Of a DNA stretch of 64,000 nt, positions 1 through 13,393 are shown piece after piece. How positions within the stretch are numbered: position 1 is the stretch's first letter; the number at the start of each line of letters is the position of its first letter. The DNA comes from Panagrolaimus kolymaensis. Its lineage: Eukaryota > Nematoda > Chromadorea > Rhabditida > Panagrolaimidae. Below the pieces are notes generated by a model. It was not told the origin of the DNA. It made no database searches and was given only the letters and a program-made list of their open reading frames with translations. The stretch covers positions 7,068,001 to 7,132,000 of the forward strand of contig JAJQJQ010000005.1 of the NCBI GenBank assembly GCA_028622995.1, read 5' to 3'. A program made the translations under genes and the position numbers.

Positions 1-10
1 TGCAAAATTT

Positions 11-221
11 TCATGTCCTTTGTTTCAAAGCAGTTTCGCAAATTACAATCATAAACTTTTCTTTTTCTTTTTTTTGCCGAATCAGATGACCGAGAATCAT
101 AGTTTTTTTGCCTTCAAAATTAATTCCCAAGAAACCAATTTGTTGAGATATTTTTGGATTTCCCATAACCTTTTCTTCGTTCCCATAGTAACTTTTCAAC
201 AACCTTGGGTCAAAAGCTATT
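11..221 (-). CDS. possible terminal exon or gene remnant, unidentified
   Basis: On the minus strand an acceptor-like CATACAG at about 222-228 is followed by about 70 codons without a stop, ending in TGA at 11-13. The product is mixed charged and hydrophobic (it contains RIAFDPRLLKSYYGNEEKV and FLGINFEGKK), with a lysine/glutamate-rich stretch near the end. It looks like real coding sequence. The acceptor leaves one base to complete a split codon. No matching upstream exon is visible before the plus-strand gene at 383, so it may be a pseudogene fragment or the end of a gene whose other exons are elsewhere. I do not recognise the family. Confidence 0.35.
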
Positions 222-382
222 CTGTATGTAGCATTAAAACTTATTTAAAATAAAATAAAAACAGACTACAAAAAAAATTTAATTTAGAAAATTCTGTTAT
301 TCCTTTTCTCCACAATCAAACAACATTTAAAACGCAACCTTTAATTTTCTTTTTTTCATATTATAAAAAAATTGAAGGGTTG

Positions 383-1010
383 ATGTATGCCAATTTGTAT
401 TGGGTAGTTTTTTATATAAGTTTTTTTGAAATGATTACAGCTGTAAATGCAAGTAGATGTTATACGTGTCAAACAGGTTCAGAAAGAATAATTTGTGGAG
501 TTCAAACTGCATGCAATGGAAGAGGATGTTATGTTATGGTTGAAGGAAATAGCAATGCTGCTGGATGTACCTCGGATGTTGATACATCGACAAAAGTTAT
601 TGGATGTTATAATGAAACATCAACGAGGTGAGATACTTATTTGAAAGGATTAAATAAATAATTTCATCATTTTTTTTAGAAAAATATGCGCTTGTTACAG
701 TGATTTTTGTAATACACCTATAGGAGTTTCAACATTTGTTTCATTACCATATTCACCATTTACCGCAAATCTAAGTGCTCCATGGGATAAACCATCATCG
801 AATATTAGTTCAACGACCGTGTCCATGAGTACGGGAACTACAGCATTTCCATCTAGCACAACAAGTTTTGTTTCATCTTTCCCACCAACTACCACTAGCG
901 CAACAATGATAACAACAACAAATTCATCAAATACCCTATTTATTCCATCTTACATCACAATCACAATAATAATATTAACAATAGCAATAAATAAAATTAG
1001 ATTAAATTAG
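383..1010 (+). CDS. Ly6/uPAR-like GPI-anchored surface protein
   Basis: Two exons, 383-627 and 680-1010, give 191 residues; the intron is GTGAG...TTTTTAG and splits an Arg codon. The start is the ATG at 383; the preceding TTG is not used. Residues 1-23 are a signal peptide (hydrophobic, ending VNA before SRCYTC). The mature part begins with CYTCQTG and ends its cysteine-rich domain with CACYSDFCNTP, the Cys-Asn signature that closes a three-finger Ly6 domain. A long Ser/Thr-rich, mucin-like stalk follows. The last 20 or so residues are hydrophobic (PSYITITIIILTIA), suggesting a GPI-attachment signal or membrane anchor; the short basic tail leaves a transmembrane anchor possible. Its stop is 10 bases from the stop of convergent COG4, and an AATAAA at 1015-1020 abuts that stop. 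The ligand is unknown. Confidence 0.82.
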
Positions 1011-1020
1011 TTTTAATAAA

Positions 1021-3939
1021 TTACAATTTTATTGATTTTATTTTATCTTTTGGAAAATCCACTCTCAATGATAAAACTTTTCTTAATTCATTGAGCGTTA
1101 AAATACCACTGCTTGATGTTTCCAATTGTTTGAAGAAATTTACAGCTTCATCCACAGAATCCGACGTAAGAATGTTGACAATTTGCGAAAGCTTTGAACA
1201 TTTTTCTCGAACTTTCCAACCAGCGATATTTGTTAAATATGATGCTAATTGACGATATTCTTTATCAAATTGAATTCCACCCAAATAATTGAAGCCACAT
1301 TTGTAAATAACTCTTTCAATTTGATGAGCTGTTTCAACAGAAACACATTCAAGAAGCTCCTAAAAATAAAATAAAGTTATAGTAATATTTCGATATCAAC
1401 CATAGCTTAATTACAAACATGAAAGCATAAAATTCTAAGCTTATAAAGGGCGTTATAATAGCCAGCTTCAAAAAAATAATTACCTCATAATTTTCAGGCA
1501 AAAGTAGTTCTTCAAATTTGTGAATTTGTTCATCCAAAAGTGCAATAAAGTTTTCAATAAATGGATCAACGGATTCGAAATCATTGAGTTGTTCTTCGGT
1601 TAATTCATGTGAAAAATCAATGTAAGTTTCAGCAGCTGCTTTGAGTCTTGGACGAAAAGATGCAGTTGAGAGTTTGTTAACACCCGCTGAAGCCATTTGT
1701 TCAAATTTCCTTGCAAGTTCTTCAAATTGATAAACAGCATGTTCAAGCTTTCCTTTATCCGTCGCATTTATCTAAAAATCACGAGAAGATTAAAAAAAAT
1801 ACGATGCTATAAGATGGTTACTTGTTTCAAATGTGTGTCAAAATCTTGCATTAATCCATCTTTGAGCGTTTGAATACTTTGAATTGAAGCACGAATATTG
1901 TTCAAAGCAGCAAGGAAAACTTTCTTTTGCATTTCAGGACCAGCTTCAGCTACAGATTTTCCATGTTGAAGAACATTATAAGCTGTTTGAGCGTGCTGTA
2001 GTGCTTCAGCACTCCAGCCTATGCTTGGATAACCAGTTCGAATAGCAGCATTGAGTGTATCGAAATAATTTGTTTCAAGTAGAGTCATTCCATTATTTAT
2101 CATCGCACAAACACAGTCAACGGAGCTGGAAGTGATCGAACGTCGAATGCATTTTCGAACAATAAAAAATACATCATCCAAAATTGAAGTAGTTAAAGCA
2201 TTTTCTTCTGAATCTTCCATTTCGAGAGCTTTTGAGACTGATTCTTGCAAGTAGTATTGTTCCATCATAACATAATTTCCAAGAATTTCTTGCATTCTCA
2301 TTCCAAGTTTTGATCGATTTAAAACGGTGTCAAGTTTTTGAGTTCGATCAGCTTTAGCTTTTTTCTGTTTTTCTTGAAGATCCTTTCTTTCTTCTTCAGT
2401 AAGTTCATCGTCATCATCAAAATCAGCTTCAGCGAAGGTTGGAGATTTTGGAGGATCACCGCTTTCACTCAATGGACGAGCAGGAGCTTCACCAAGTCGA
2501 CGCTTTAGAAAGCGCCAATACAATTCTGCTCGAGTGTGAATAAGTGTAACTTCAGAAAGGAGAACATCAAGAGCGATTGGATCAAGCTTTTCTGCTGTTT
2601 GACTTCCACGAAGATATTCACGAACAGCTCTTGTTCGTTGTTCAAATTGACGATTCTTGACAAAAGCATTAAGAACGATAGTGACTTGTTTGTCGCATTC
2701 AACCTAAAAATACGAACATGTAAAAACAAAAATATATTTAAAGGTACTTGCTTGAATTATTTCCATTAAATAAAGCAGCTTATCCGGTCCATAATAAGCA
2801 TCAATAATTGGCTGATATTCCATAACTTCTCGGGCAATTTCTTCCAATACCATTGTCATAGTATCCGAATAAAGAACATTTCTTCTTGTATCATCGGTTC
2901 CACCAGCATCCATAATTTTATAAAAATCTTTGCATGATTTTTCAATTTTTTGAGAAAGATAAACACCAAATCTTTGAAGCCCGTTTGCGTGGTCATTCAA
3001 AAGTGGGAATAATTTGAAAAATCTTTCCATTGAACTAGTATCACCGGCGGTAACAGCAGCATCAAAATGATTTTCAATAATAATTTTCAAATCCGTTGCG
3101 GCATTTCGAAGAGTTTCATAGGATACTTTCATGGATTGACCACTTCCTAAAAAGTTAAGGGTTAAAGAAACCGCTACGAGCTTTAAAAGAATTACCTGGA
3201 AAATCAAATTTACTGCCCATTTTGAATACAACACTTTCAAGAGTATTAAATCTTTGAATATACTGAAAAACAAACAAAGGTTTAAAGGATTTCGAAATGA
3301 TAACAAACTTGTGCAGCTTCTTCATATTCCTCGTTTGCTATTGCAGGTCCAACGTTTTCAGAACATATTCGAAGATCACGAAGATCATTTACCCGTAAAA
3401 GACATTCAACAACGTGGCTTTTAGCAACATCAAGTTCACGGACTTGAGAAGAAATACTGTCAGCCAAAATAGAAATGCATTTCAAGTCTCCAGCAAGAAC
3501 ATTAGCAGATTGTTCGATGGTTTCTGTTCGATTTGCAAGCCGAGCCAAAGCTTGATCAAATGCACGAAGTTTATCTTTGTCCACTGAAACAAAAAAATGG
3601 AGTTAGCGAAAAGTAAAAAAAAAGTAACATACACAATCCAGAATTGGCAATTTCAGTGTTAATTTCAAGCATGGCTTGTTCTTGTTTGTCTCTTTCAGTT
3701 TGAACATCATCTCTTAGTTTTTTAATATGACTTGAACAATCCAAACCATCATCAACACCATCGTCATCTTCTTTGGTCGAAGCTTTAACAGATTTTGGAC
3801 GCCATTCTAAAGGACCTCGTCTCTGAAAATGTGTTTTTATTAGAGGACCTTCAAAAGCGAAAGTGTGTTTTTAAAACTCAACCTCAAGCCTTCCACTCCT
3901 TAAATATCCAAAATCATTACTGAATACATCTGATGACAT
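1021..3939 (-). CDS. COG4: conserved oligomeric Golgi complex subunit 4
   Basis: Eight exons: 3883-3939, 3633-3822, 3309-3583, 3196-3262, 2752-3146, 1822-2703, 1484-1771, 1021-1359. All phases agree and give 830 residues (human COG4 is about 785). The order of conserved blocks follows COG4: an N-terminal coiled-coil region, then FFKLFPLLNDHANGLQRFG, YQPIIDAYYGPDKLLYLMEI, VECDKQV, ELYWRFLKRR, LGGIQFDKEYRQL and a C-terminal LRVDFP. COG4 is a lobe A subunit of the complex that tethers retrograde vesicles at the Golgi. The intron between 2752 and 2703 must begin with GC (GCAAGT) to hold the frame. The start, MSSDVFSNDFG, is the first ATG of the frame, 227 bases from divergently transcribed RPB8. 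Confidence 0.95.
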
Positions 3940-4166
3940 AGTAATTTATTCCATAAAAAAAGTAAAGCAGGAGAAAGAGTAAAAGCTTGAAGAACGAGAA
4001 AATATGACGTGGATGACGGATGAAAGATTCAAAAAATACGCAACATGGCGTTGTGTGTCCGTTTTATAAATATGCCTCATTCGTGCATTTTTCTTTCAAA
4101 TTTTGAAACAATTCTTTTTTCATTTTCAATTTCAAGAACCTTCAAAATCAACCATCATAATTCAAA
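3940..4166. promoter_or_regulatory. shared divergent promoter of COG4 and RPB8
   Basis: Only 227 bases separate the two start codons, which point away from each other, so both promoters must lie here or overlap the 5' ends. The interval holds a TTTATAAATA element at about 4064-4073 and pyrimidine-rich runs. No conserved motif could be assigned with certainty. Confidence 0.6.
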
Positions 4167-4724
4167 ATGGCTACAAATGATCTTATGTTTGATGAAATCT
4201 TTATTGTAGGTAAACTTAATCCAGATGGAAAGAAATTTATGATGGCTGATAGAATTGACTGTACCAGTGAAGCCGGAAATCTTGATCTTCTCTTGGATAT
4301 TCATAGTGAGCTTTTCAAAGTTGATGCTGGTACTAAATTTCGTATGGTTATTGTTCCAACTTTTCGTGAAGATGGTTTACCTGATGATGATGAATATGAT
4401 CCTAATGTTTGTTTTATTTTCGTCTTCTTAATGTTTATTTTCTAATTCACTTTTTTTTCAGATGACTAATCGAATGCTAGAGCGTTTTGAATATGCCATG
4501 TGTGGTCAAGTATATCGAATCGAAGGTGGTGCATCGGGATCTGAAAACAATACAATTACGGTTTTTGCTTCATATGGTATGAAAATTTAAACAAGAAATA
4601 ATGATTTTAAACTTTCATCTTTTTAGGTGGCTTACTTATGCGTCTTCGAGGTGATCAAATGAATATGCAAGGTTTTAAGGATGACGGCACTTTGTATTTA
4701 ATGCTCAAGAAATTGAATGAATGA
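4167..4724 (+). CDS. RPB8: DNA-directed RNA polymerases I, II and III subunit RPB8
   Basis: Three exons, 4167-4406, 4462-4576 and 4627-4724, give 150 residues, the same length as human POLR2H. Characteristic pieces include MFDEIFIVGKLNPDGKKF at the N-terminus, KFRMVIVPTFREDG in the middle, FEYAMCGQVYRIEG, and the C-terminal YGGLLMRLRGDQMNMQGFKD followed by LMLKKL. RPB8 is the small OB-fold subunit common to all three nuclear RNA polymerases. Intron 1 starts with GTTTGT after AAT; intron 2 splits the Gly codon of SYGG. A polyadenylation signal AATAAA sits at 4794-4799. The gene is head-to-head with COG4. Confidence 0.96.
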
Positions 4725-4859
4725 TGTAAAGAATTTTGTTGAATTTTGATTTTTTATATGTTTTTTTTTGTTGTTAATTGTGATCTCCATTGAAATAAAT
4801 TATTTTTTTAACTGTTTGGTTTATTATTACATGTACTTTAAGAAATTAAAGCTCTATGT

Positions 4860-5177
4860 TTAATCATCAACAACAAGTTTAAAGCTCTTGAGTTCCTTAA
4901 CTAGTCTTAAATTTCTTTTTGTTACCCATGTTTGTTGTTGTTTTCGAACTAGCGTTAAAGGTTGCTCTAATTTTAGTGTAACAAGAGATGACATTTGTTC
5001 ATTTTTGATTGCAAAATAATCTCACAATCAGTCAGTTTAGCAAAAATCTTCAAAGAGACACTTTGTGGTGTAAAGTCAGAGTGATCCGTTTGATCAATGA
5101 GGAGGGATGCCTTTTGTTGATCGTTGTTTATGCGAAATTAGGCATCAGTAAACAACTTTAAAATTTGCAACAAACGT
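4860..5177 (-). pseudogene. degenerate coding relic, unidentified
   Basis: Read on the minus strand, this stretch is less A+T-rich than its surroundings and translates into protein-like sequence interrupted twice. The first part reads LLQILKLFTDA, then an in-frame TAA, then FRINNDQQKASLLIDQ and SVSLKIFAKLTD. A one-base frame change leads to EQMSSLVTLKLEQPL, RKQQQTWVTKRNLRLVKEL and a terminal VVDD stop at 4860-4862. A TTTATT (AATAAA on the minus strand) follows near 4820. No plausible intron restores both breaks; the best GTGAG...TTAG pair creates a stop. I read it as a decaying gene copy. The family is not recognised. Confidence 0.45.
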
Positions 5178-5358
5178 GGTGTTTAGAATTTATAATTTTT
5201 ATTATCTTTACATAGTTAATATTTTTAAGTACAAAAAAAGTTATATAAGTTTAAAGGAGCATTGAAAAATAAAAGATTATGATACTTATTCTTTTACTTC
5301 TCCATATTTACATATAGCGCGAGAAAGAAATAAACAAAAAATGCTTTAATTAATTTAA

Positions 5359-6200
5359 TTACATTTTATCAACATCCAAAATTCCAAAGAGATGATTTCC
5401 AAGAGCTTTTTTATCGGTGCTGAAGAAAAGATCAAAAAAGAGGTGCTTCCATTCATCAAAAGTGACATGGTCTTTAGCTTCACTCTTTTCAACCGCAAAT
5501 TTATGGAAAGCATCTTGAGCTTCGTGGAGTTCATGACCATATACTGCCATACCATCAGCATATTCGGTGATATCCAAATGGCCATCTTCAGAAACGTTAA
5601 AAAGTTTAAACATAAAATTGGCATAGTCTGAGAACCATTTGGGTTCGGTTCTATTTTTCATGTCAACTTTTTTAAGGACATCAACCCATTCTTCGATTGT
5701 GACCAATGCATCACCATCGCTATCAGCGAGACGTTGTAAACCTTCCCATAAGGCTTCTAAGGATTTGCGAGCATATCCCATTTGTTTTGATTCAGCTCCA
5801 TAAATTTCACGAATTTTCTAAAAAGCAAAAATTGTTTTAACTTAGCAAATATGTGATAAAGAAAGATAAAGTAAGCAATCCATGATGAGAAATTAAGGGA
5901 AGAAAGTAATTACTTACTCGAAGACAAACGTAAAAATCATTCCAATCAATTTCATGTGAAACATTACGATCTGAAAAAATAATAATACTGTATCTAATAG
6001 TCTCCCTATTGTTAATTCTTACCGAAAGAAAGAGTGAAAATTCTTTCCCATTTTCTAATTAAAAAAGGGTCAACGTTGGGATTGTTTTTGATAAGATCAT
6101 CCACATGAATTTCGTGAGTTCCCTAAAGCAAGACGCCTTCAATTACGGTAACATACAGCTGTAGTAATAAACTTACAAAATTCTTTGGTTTTTCTGCCAT
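5359..6200 (-). CDS. calexcitin-like EF-hand calcium-binding protein
   Basis: Four exons, 6177-6200, 6023-6122, 5918-5970 and 5359-5817, give 211 residues. The protein matches the calexcitin/sarcoplasmic calcium-binding pattern: LEALWEGLQRLAD before an EF-hand at about 91-102 (DSDGDALVTIEE), then PKWFSDYANFMFKLF before a loop at about 133-144 (NVSEDGHLDITE), and a C-terminal GNHLFGILD motif very close to the calexcitin ending. A first loop at about 42-53 (DRNVSHEIDWND) lacks the central glycine and probably binds poorly. In animals calexcitins are neuronal or muscle calcium sensors; that role here is inferred from family. The start MAEKPKNF is a 24-base exon followed by a strong GTAAGT. Poly(A) signal and exact paralogue were not determined. 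Confidence 0.88.
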
Positions 6201-7236
6201 TTTTATTTTGTTGTTGGTTAAGTTTAAACGTTGTAAAATTAATTAATCTGAAATTTACAAACTTTATTAAACTTTTGGATAAAACGAAGCAATGAAAACA
6301 CTCGTAGTTTCTCAACGATCAACTTTGATGCTTACTAAAAAGTTTTTTACACTTTTTTTTATAAAAGCTTGAAAACCTTAATCCTTTAAGAATTTTTTAT
6401 TACCTTTTAACGGTGATCATCCCCGCCTCCTTTGGCGATAATCCAATTTTTGTTTTCCTTTTTTTTCTTATTTTGTTTTTATCCGTGGTTAAAAGATCGA
6501 ACAAATCTTTCCTGAAAATAACAACAAACAACAAAAAAGATGGTGGTGGATGAATAAGACAGGCGTTTCAGCGATGACAAAGCAAAAGCAAAATTCTTTG
6601 GCTTAATTTTCGGGGGTGGCACACATTGGAAATTAGAAAAAATGAAAATATCATGTGGATTAAAGAGATTAACGAACTTTAAGAATTTATTTTAAGTAAC
6701 AAACAAAGCTTGTTTGTTGCTGTTTATATTTTTCAGGTAAATGACATTTATGTATGCACGTGTTTTTTCCCTTCAACTTTTGATTTTGAAAAAGTTGATA
6801 TGTTTGTGAAAAAATACATCGCTATTACTCAAAAAAATCTTTTAGGGTTGTTTGAAATGCCAATGGCTTAAAACAATTTGACAAAAAATAATATGATTAA
6901 TGGAAACAAAAAAACCGCAGTCGGCCCAGCTCACATCTGTAACCATATGGCTTCATTGGTGGATAAAGTTTTGTTTAATATTAATATTCGAAATGCGAAT
7001 TAAAAATTTGTTGATCATAAAAAAAGATAATCAAAAAAATAGTTGGGAAAAGTCCCTGTAATTTCAAAACACACGAGAAAATAAATAAAAAGTAACACAC
7101 AAATTGTAAGATTTACTTTATTGACAATTAAGCATATAAAAAAATATACTAGCGAGAAAATATGAAAAATGTTCAGTTATAAGAGTTTAGATAATACTTC
7201 ATTAAAATTTCTTGAATTAATTCTATGGTTTTCTTT
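6201..7236. other. intergenic; holds one GC-rich island
   Basis: Between the calexcitin-like start and the malic enzyme stop there is no coding pattern. The sequence is A+T-rich except for about 6915-6950, where a GC-rich block follows seven A residues (6908-6914). Read on the minus strand this is a GC-rich segment ending in T7, which resembles an RNA polymerase III terminator. A TTTATT at about 7117-7122 is the probable polyadenylation signal of malic enzyme. Confidence 0.5.
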
Positions 7237-9580
<2,344 letters not shown>

Positions 9581-10015
9581 GGCGTTTCCAATCCCAAATT
9601 TTTCTCAAACTGATTTTACAAGAGAGCGCGGAATTTAAATAAAGCGCTCAAAGTGCAAATTGACGCATATCATTTTTATGTACAGATTTTGACTATTTCA
9701 ATAAATGCAAATTTGTGGATTTACATATTTTTGACAAAAAAAGTAAAAAGCACGCAAAAAAAAAATAAATGTGAAAAGTATAAGTGATTCTTTAAAAAAT
9801 TTATATGTAATTAAGAGGTTTATTGATAAAATATTTTTCCACGAACAAAGTTCCTTGATAACAAAAAATAAATACTTTGTCAAAATTTAAAAATATAGTT
9901 TTATGTTTAGTAATGTGCTATAATTTTTTTTAATTAGGAGATGTTTATTTATGTCAAAATACTTTTTACAAATACATTTGTTTCATCAAATTAAAAATAC
10001 CTATGTTTTTGGATT
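9581..10015. other. intergenic, no gene seen
   Basis: This interval is A+T-rich and lies between the malic enzyme start and the stop of the next minus-strand gene. It should contain the malic enzyme promoter and the 3'UTR of the coiled-coil gene. No conserved element or RNA gene was recognised. Confidence 0.5.
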
Positions 10016-10759
10016 TTATTGAGCGGTTGCGGGAAAATGTTCAACTTCACGGAATATTTTAATTTCATGGGCTTTTGCAGCAGCTTCTTGGGTGGCTGCA
10101 TTGACACAAGTGGTTTGTTGAATTTCACCTTGTTGATGAACATTGTATGGAACTTGCTTTTGATTGGCCATGGCTTCACGTTGAAGTTTAGCTCCAGCTT
10201 CAATCATTTGTGCTCCTAAAAAAATCAATAATTTACTTTAAAATATGGATTAATTAAAAGGATTACCTGCTTCAGCAAGAAGTTCTTGACCCTTTTCTTG
10301 GTGAATCAAAGCTTGTTCGGTTTTGGCATTAGCTTGTTCTGCAGCAACTCGAGCTGCAACTTGAGCTCGTTGAGCTTGCTCAAATTCGAGTTCATTCTTT
10401 TTAAAGGTTGCTTGAGCTTGTTCACGAAGTTCTCGAGCTTTAATTTCATGTTCTTCAATCTTTTCCATATTTACGACTTCGGTTTGACACGAATAACTCG
10501 ATTGATTGTTACCACAATCGCTTTGACATTGTTGTTGTTGCTGTTGTTTGGATGATTGACGGCATTCAGTAGCACCGGAACGATTTTCAGTATCAATATC
10601 ACATTTTACACTGCTGCAATCCGTTGTATGTTGATGGGATGGTTTCGAGGAATCAGAATTTCCATTAAATTGATTAATTAAATCTTGAATATTACCGCTA
10701 GTTTTTTGCTCAAATGTTGATGAGCTTTCAGCTTTAAAAGAAGCTTGTTCAGAAGACAT
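10016..10759 (-). CDS. orphan coiled-coil protein with Cys/Ser-rich head
   Basis: Two exons, 10267-10759 and 10016-10215, give 230 residues; the intron splits a Gly codon. The family is not recognised. Residues 1-95 are polar and low-complexity: Ser-rich, a run of seven Gln broken at its end by Cys, and cysteines scattered in CSSVKC, ECRQSS, CQSDC and SCQTE. From about residue 98 to 190 the sequence is an almost uninterrupted charged and Ala-rich helix ([35 protein letters not shown]) with coiled-coil character, followed by a Gln-rich tail. No signal peptide or membrane segment is visible. Codon use resembles the neighbouring genes, so expression is likely. It may be a nematode-restricted structural or stress-related protein, but that is a guess. 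Confidence 0.7.
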
Positions 10760-11787
10760 TTTTTAAGGAAATAAAAATAAGTGACGTTTAAAAATTTTGA
10801 ACACTTGAAGATAACGTGTCCTTTTCCGTTTCCTTTTATATGTTTTAAAGTCCATCAAAAATTAAAAACAAACAAAAACAAAAATTTCGCAAAAAAAAAA
10901 ACCAGCAACAATCTAACATTTTTGGGAGGAGAGACAGAAAAATGCGCTATCTAAGGTCAAAAAACAATTTGATGCATTGCATTATTACTCGTTTCTTTCT
11001 CTTTCATTTCAAATTCAATAAAAATAAAAATAATGAATCGGTAAACAATCACAAAAAATTATTGTTGTTGATTTTATGGATGGGTGTTTTCATAAGTTCT
11101 GAAGTTTCAAAAATATATACAGAGAAACATCAAAAATAGATTTTTAACCCATTCAAATGAGTAAATATTTTGCTACAGTATATTGCAATATTTTTTGACG
11201 ATGTAAATTTAAAAGATGAAAGGTCATGATTTTTTACACTTATTTGCAGCTCTTACAAGGCAAGGAAAATTCTTGTTAATTACGGATAAAAAAGAATTTT
11301 GCGATAACTCTTACATGTTTGTTTGCTGGTTTGTTCTTTCAGGAAAATGGGATGTCCATAATTTTTTATCGGTAAATTTGGAAGCATATTGTATTAGGAA
11401 ACCTGGAAGCGGTAATTTCTTAAATTTAGCTTTTTTTATTTTAACTTTAATAACCTTTTTGTATGTAAGCACTCAATGGCACATAAATGTTGCATAATAA
11501 AATACATAATGTTCCTTTTTTTGTTTTTATATTTTTGTGACTATTTTTTATTCCAAAAATAAATATTTTGATTGAAATTTGCAAATCTTGGCTTGATGCT
11601 TTTTTTCTCCTTCTTCGTTTTCAACTACATACATTTTTTGAAAGGTCACAGAAGAAGAAAAGAAAGAATTGGGTGATGCTTGTGTTTTTAATTATTTATT
11701 GATAATGTCTTATTTTTTTCTTTTTGAAATATTAAAAAAAAATCTTCTGTCGTTGTTGCTTTTTGAAGCAACCATTCGCTTGGTTGT

Positions 11788-13393
11788 GAGTCACAATTTT
11801 CTTCTTCACATTAATGTTTTGTTTTTTACGTCATCAAAAAAAATTTAATTCTAACGTTCTTATAAATCCCCTATCTCTCTCACGCGGGCTTTTAACTTCC
11901 TTGTTTTTCAATTATTAAAAACCAATAATTTATTTTATCTTGTTAAAATTTTTATTTTTGCTGAAACTTTAAAGAAAGCTTGATTGTGTTTGAAATTAGC
12001 TTAATTGAATAATAGGTAATAATTTAAAAAATGCTTTGAAGCTTTGAACAACGAATAATAATTAAACTTTGAGATATTGTCTAAAAACATTCTTTTATGT
12101 TTGAAGGGGAAAATAAGACTTCATACAAAAAGCATATTCGTTGCCTTAAAGAATGCTTCAAATGATCTCAAAATTTAATTTTCAAACAAGCGTTTTCGCA
12201 CGTTTTTTTATTAATAAAATTTCTTAGAAAATTGTTAGTGAATAACAAATTTTAACTATTTACCGTAACTCTTAGTTAAGAAAAATTAAAACATACAAAA
12301 TTATTTTTCAATCCATTGTTTAAATTGTTAATTAATATTTTTTGAAATTTATCTAGATTCAATTCAAATGGGATTTCCAGTGCTATTACTCTTCAAGTTA
12401 AATGTTATCATACAATTTTTTTGAAATTTAGTTTCTCACTTTAAATATTGTCATTTGAACTTGTTTAAAATTTTGTGAATGTGTTGTAAAAGTACAAGCA
12501 TCTCAAACCTCACAGTTCAAAACCCACCTGTTGTTTCACCAGAGCATTGATTTTGCTTTCGTAGTTTAGTTGGGCATCCACGTTCGTTGATTGCATATTA
12601 TTTTTAGAAGCGATTCCATACATTTATCGAAAACGTCTTTCCGTTTTCTTTGATTTAATCTTTTAACATCCGATTGATGGTTATAAGTCTTTTGACGTAA
12701 AAAAAAACTACTGTATCATTTTTTAATGACCTTGGAATTCAGCTTTAAAACTTTTCCTCCATAACTTTTAAAAGGACATTTTACTCTGAAAATGAAAGCA
12801 ATAATCTTTGTTGACATCCCACTTATACGAATGAGTAGTACTTGTTTTTACGTCGCGAATTAGAAACCCCCAGAGGCAAATAATAAAAACGTATATATAC
12901 AATATCTATGAATGAATGAGCGATGAATCATTTATTTTACTCACAACTATATTAACCAACGCCACCGCTGCTGCAGTTCATTGCGCACTCTGAAAAAAAA
13001 ACTCGTCAAAATCTTTTTACGTTGTTTCATCGTCATCAACCTCGATGTCTTCTTTTTTATTTTTTCTCGCTCATTCAATTATATTTTCAAAATTTTTTTA
13101 TTCTGCGCAAAGGGTTTTTCCAAAGGAAAAAACTTCCGTAAAATTTTATTTTGTTGCAACAAAATAACAAATAAATATGTGTGTGCTATGGGGAGAAAGA
13201 GAACGATAGATTGAGTAAGAAGCTGTCTGCTTTAACTTAAAAGTTCTTATATTTGTTTTTAAAATTACTCACTCATTTTCAAGCTTTTATCTAAAAAAGA
13301 GAAAAGCAAGTGAAACATTTCTTCATGTTTCGTAAAAAAGTCTCTCTTTCCGACCAAAAACCAACTTTGTTTTTTTTCTTATTCGATGACTCA
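11788..13393. promoter_or_regulatory. distal AP-1 (TRE) sites
   Basis: TGAGTCA lies at 11788-11794 inside the palindrome GTGAGTCAC, and TGACTCA at 13387-13393 inside ATGACTCAT. These are exact consensus sites for Jun/Fos-type bZIP dimers, placed far upstream of the jun coding exons. Function is inferred. Confidence 0.4.

Noticed and set aside
10942..11139. 65-codon open frame
   Set aside because: Lys/Asn/Phe-rich, typical of A+T-rich chance frames.
11216..11497. 93-codon plus-strand open frame ending near AATAAA
   Set aside because: No homology recognised, mixed hydrophobic product in a non-coding region; possible orphan but not supported enough to list as a gene.
12500..12610. TTCAAAACCC-like match to a tRNA B-box
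   Set aside because: No A-box at the right distance and no cloverleaf.
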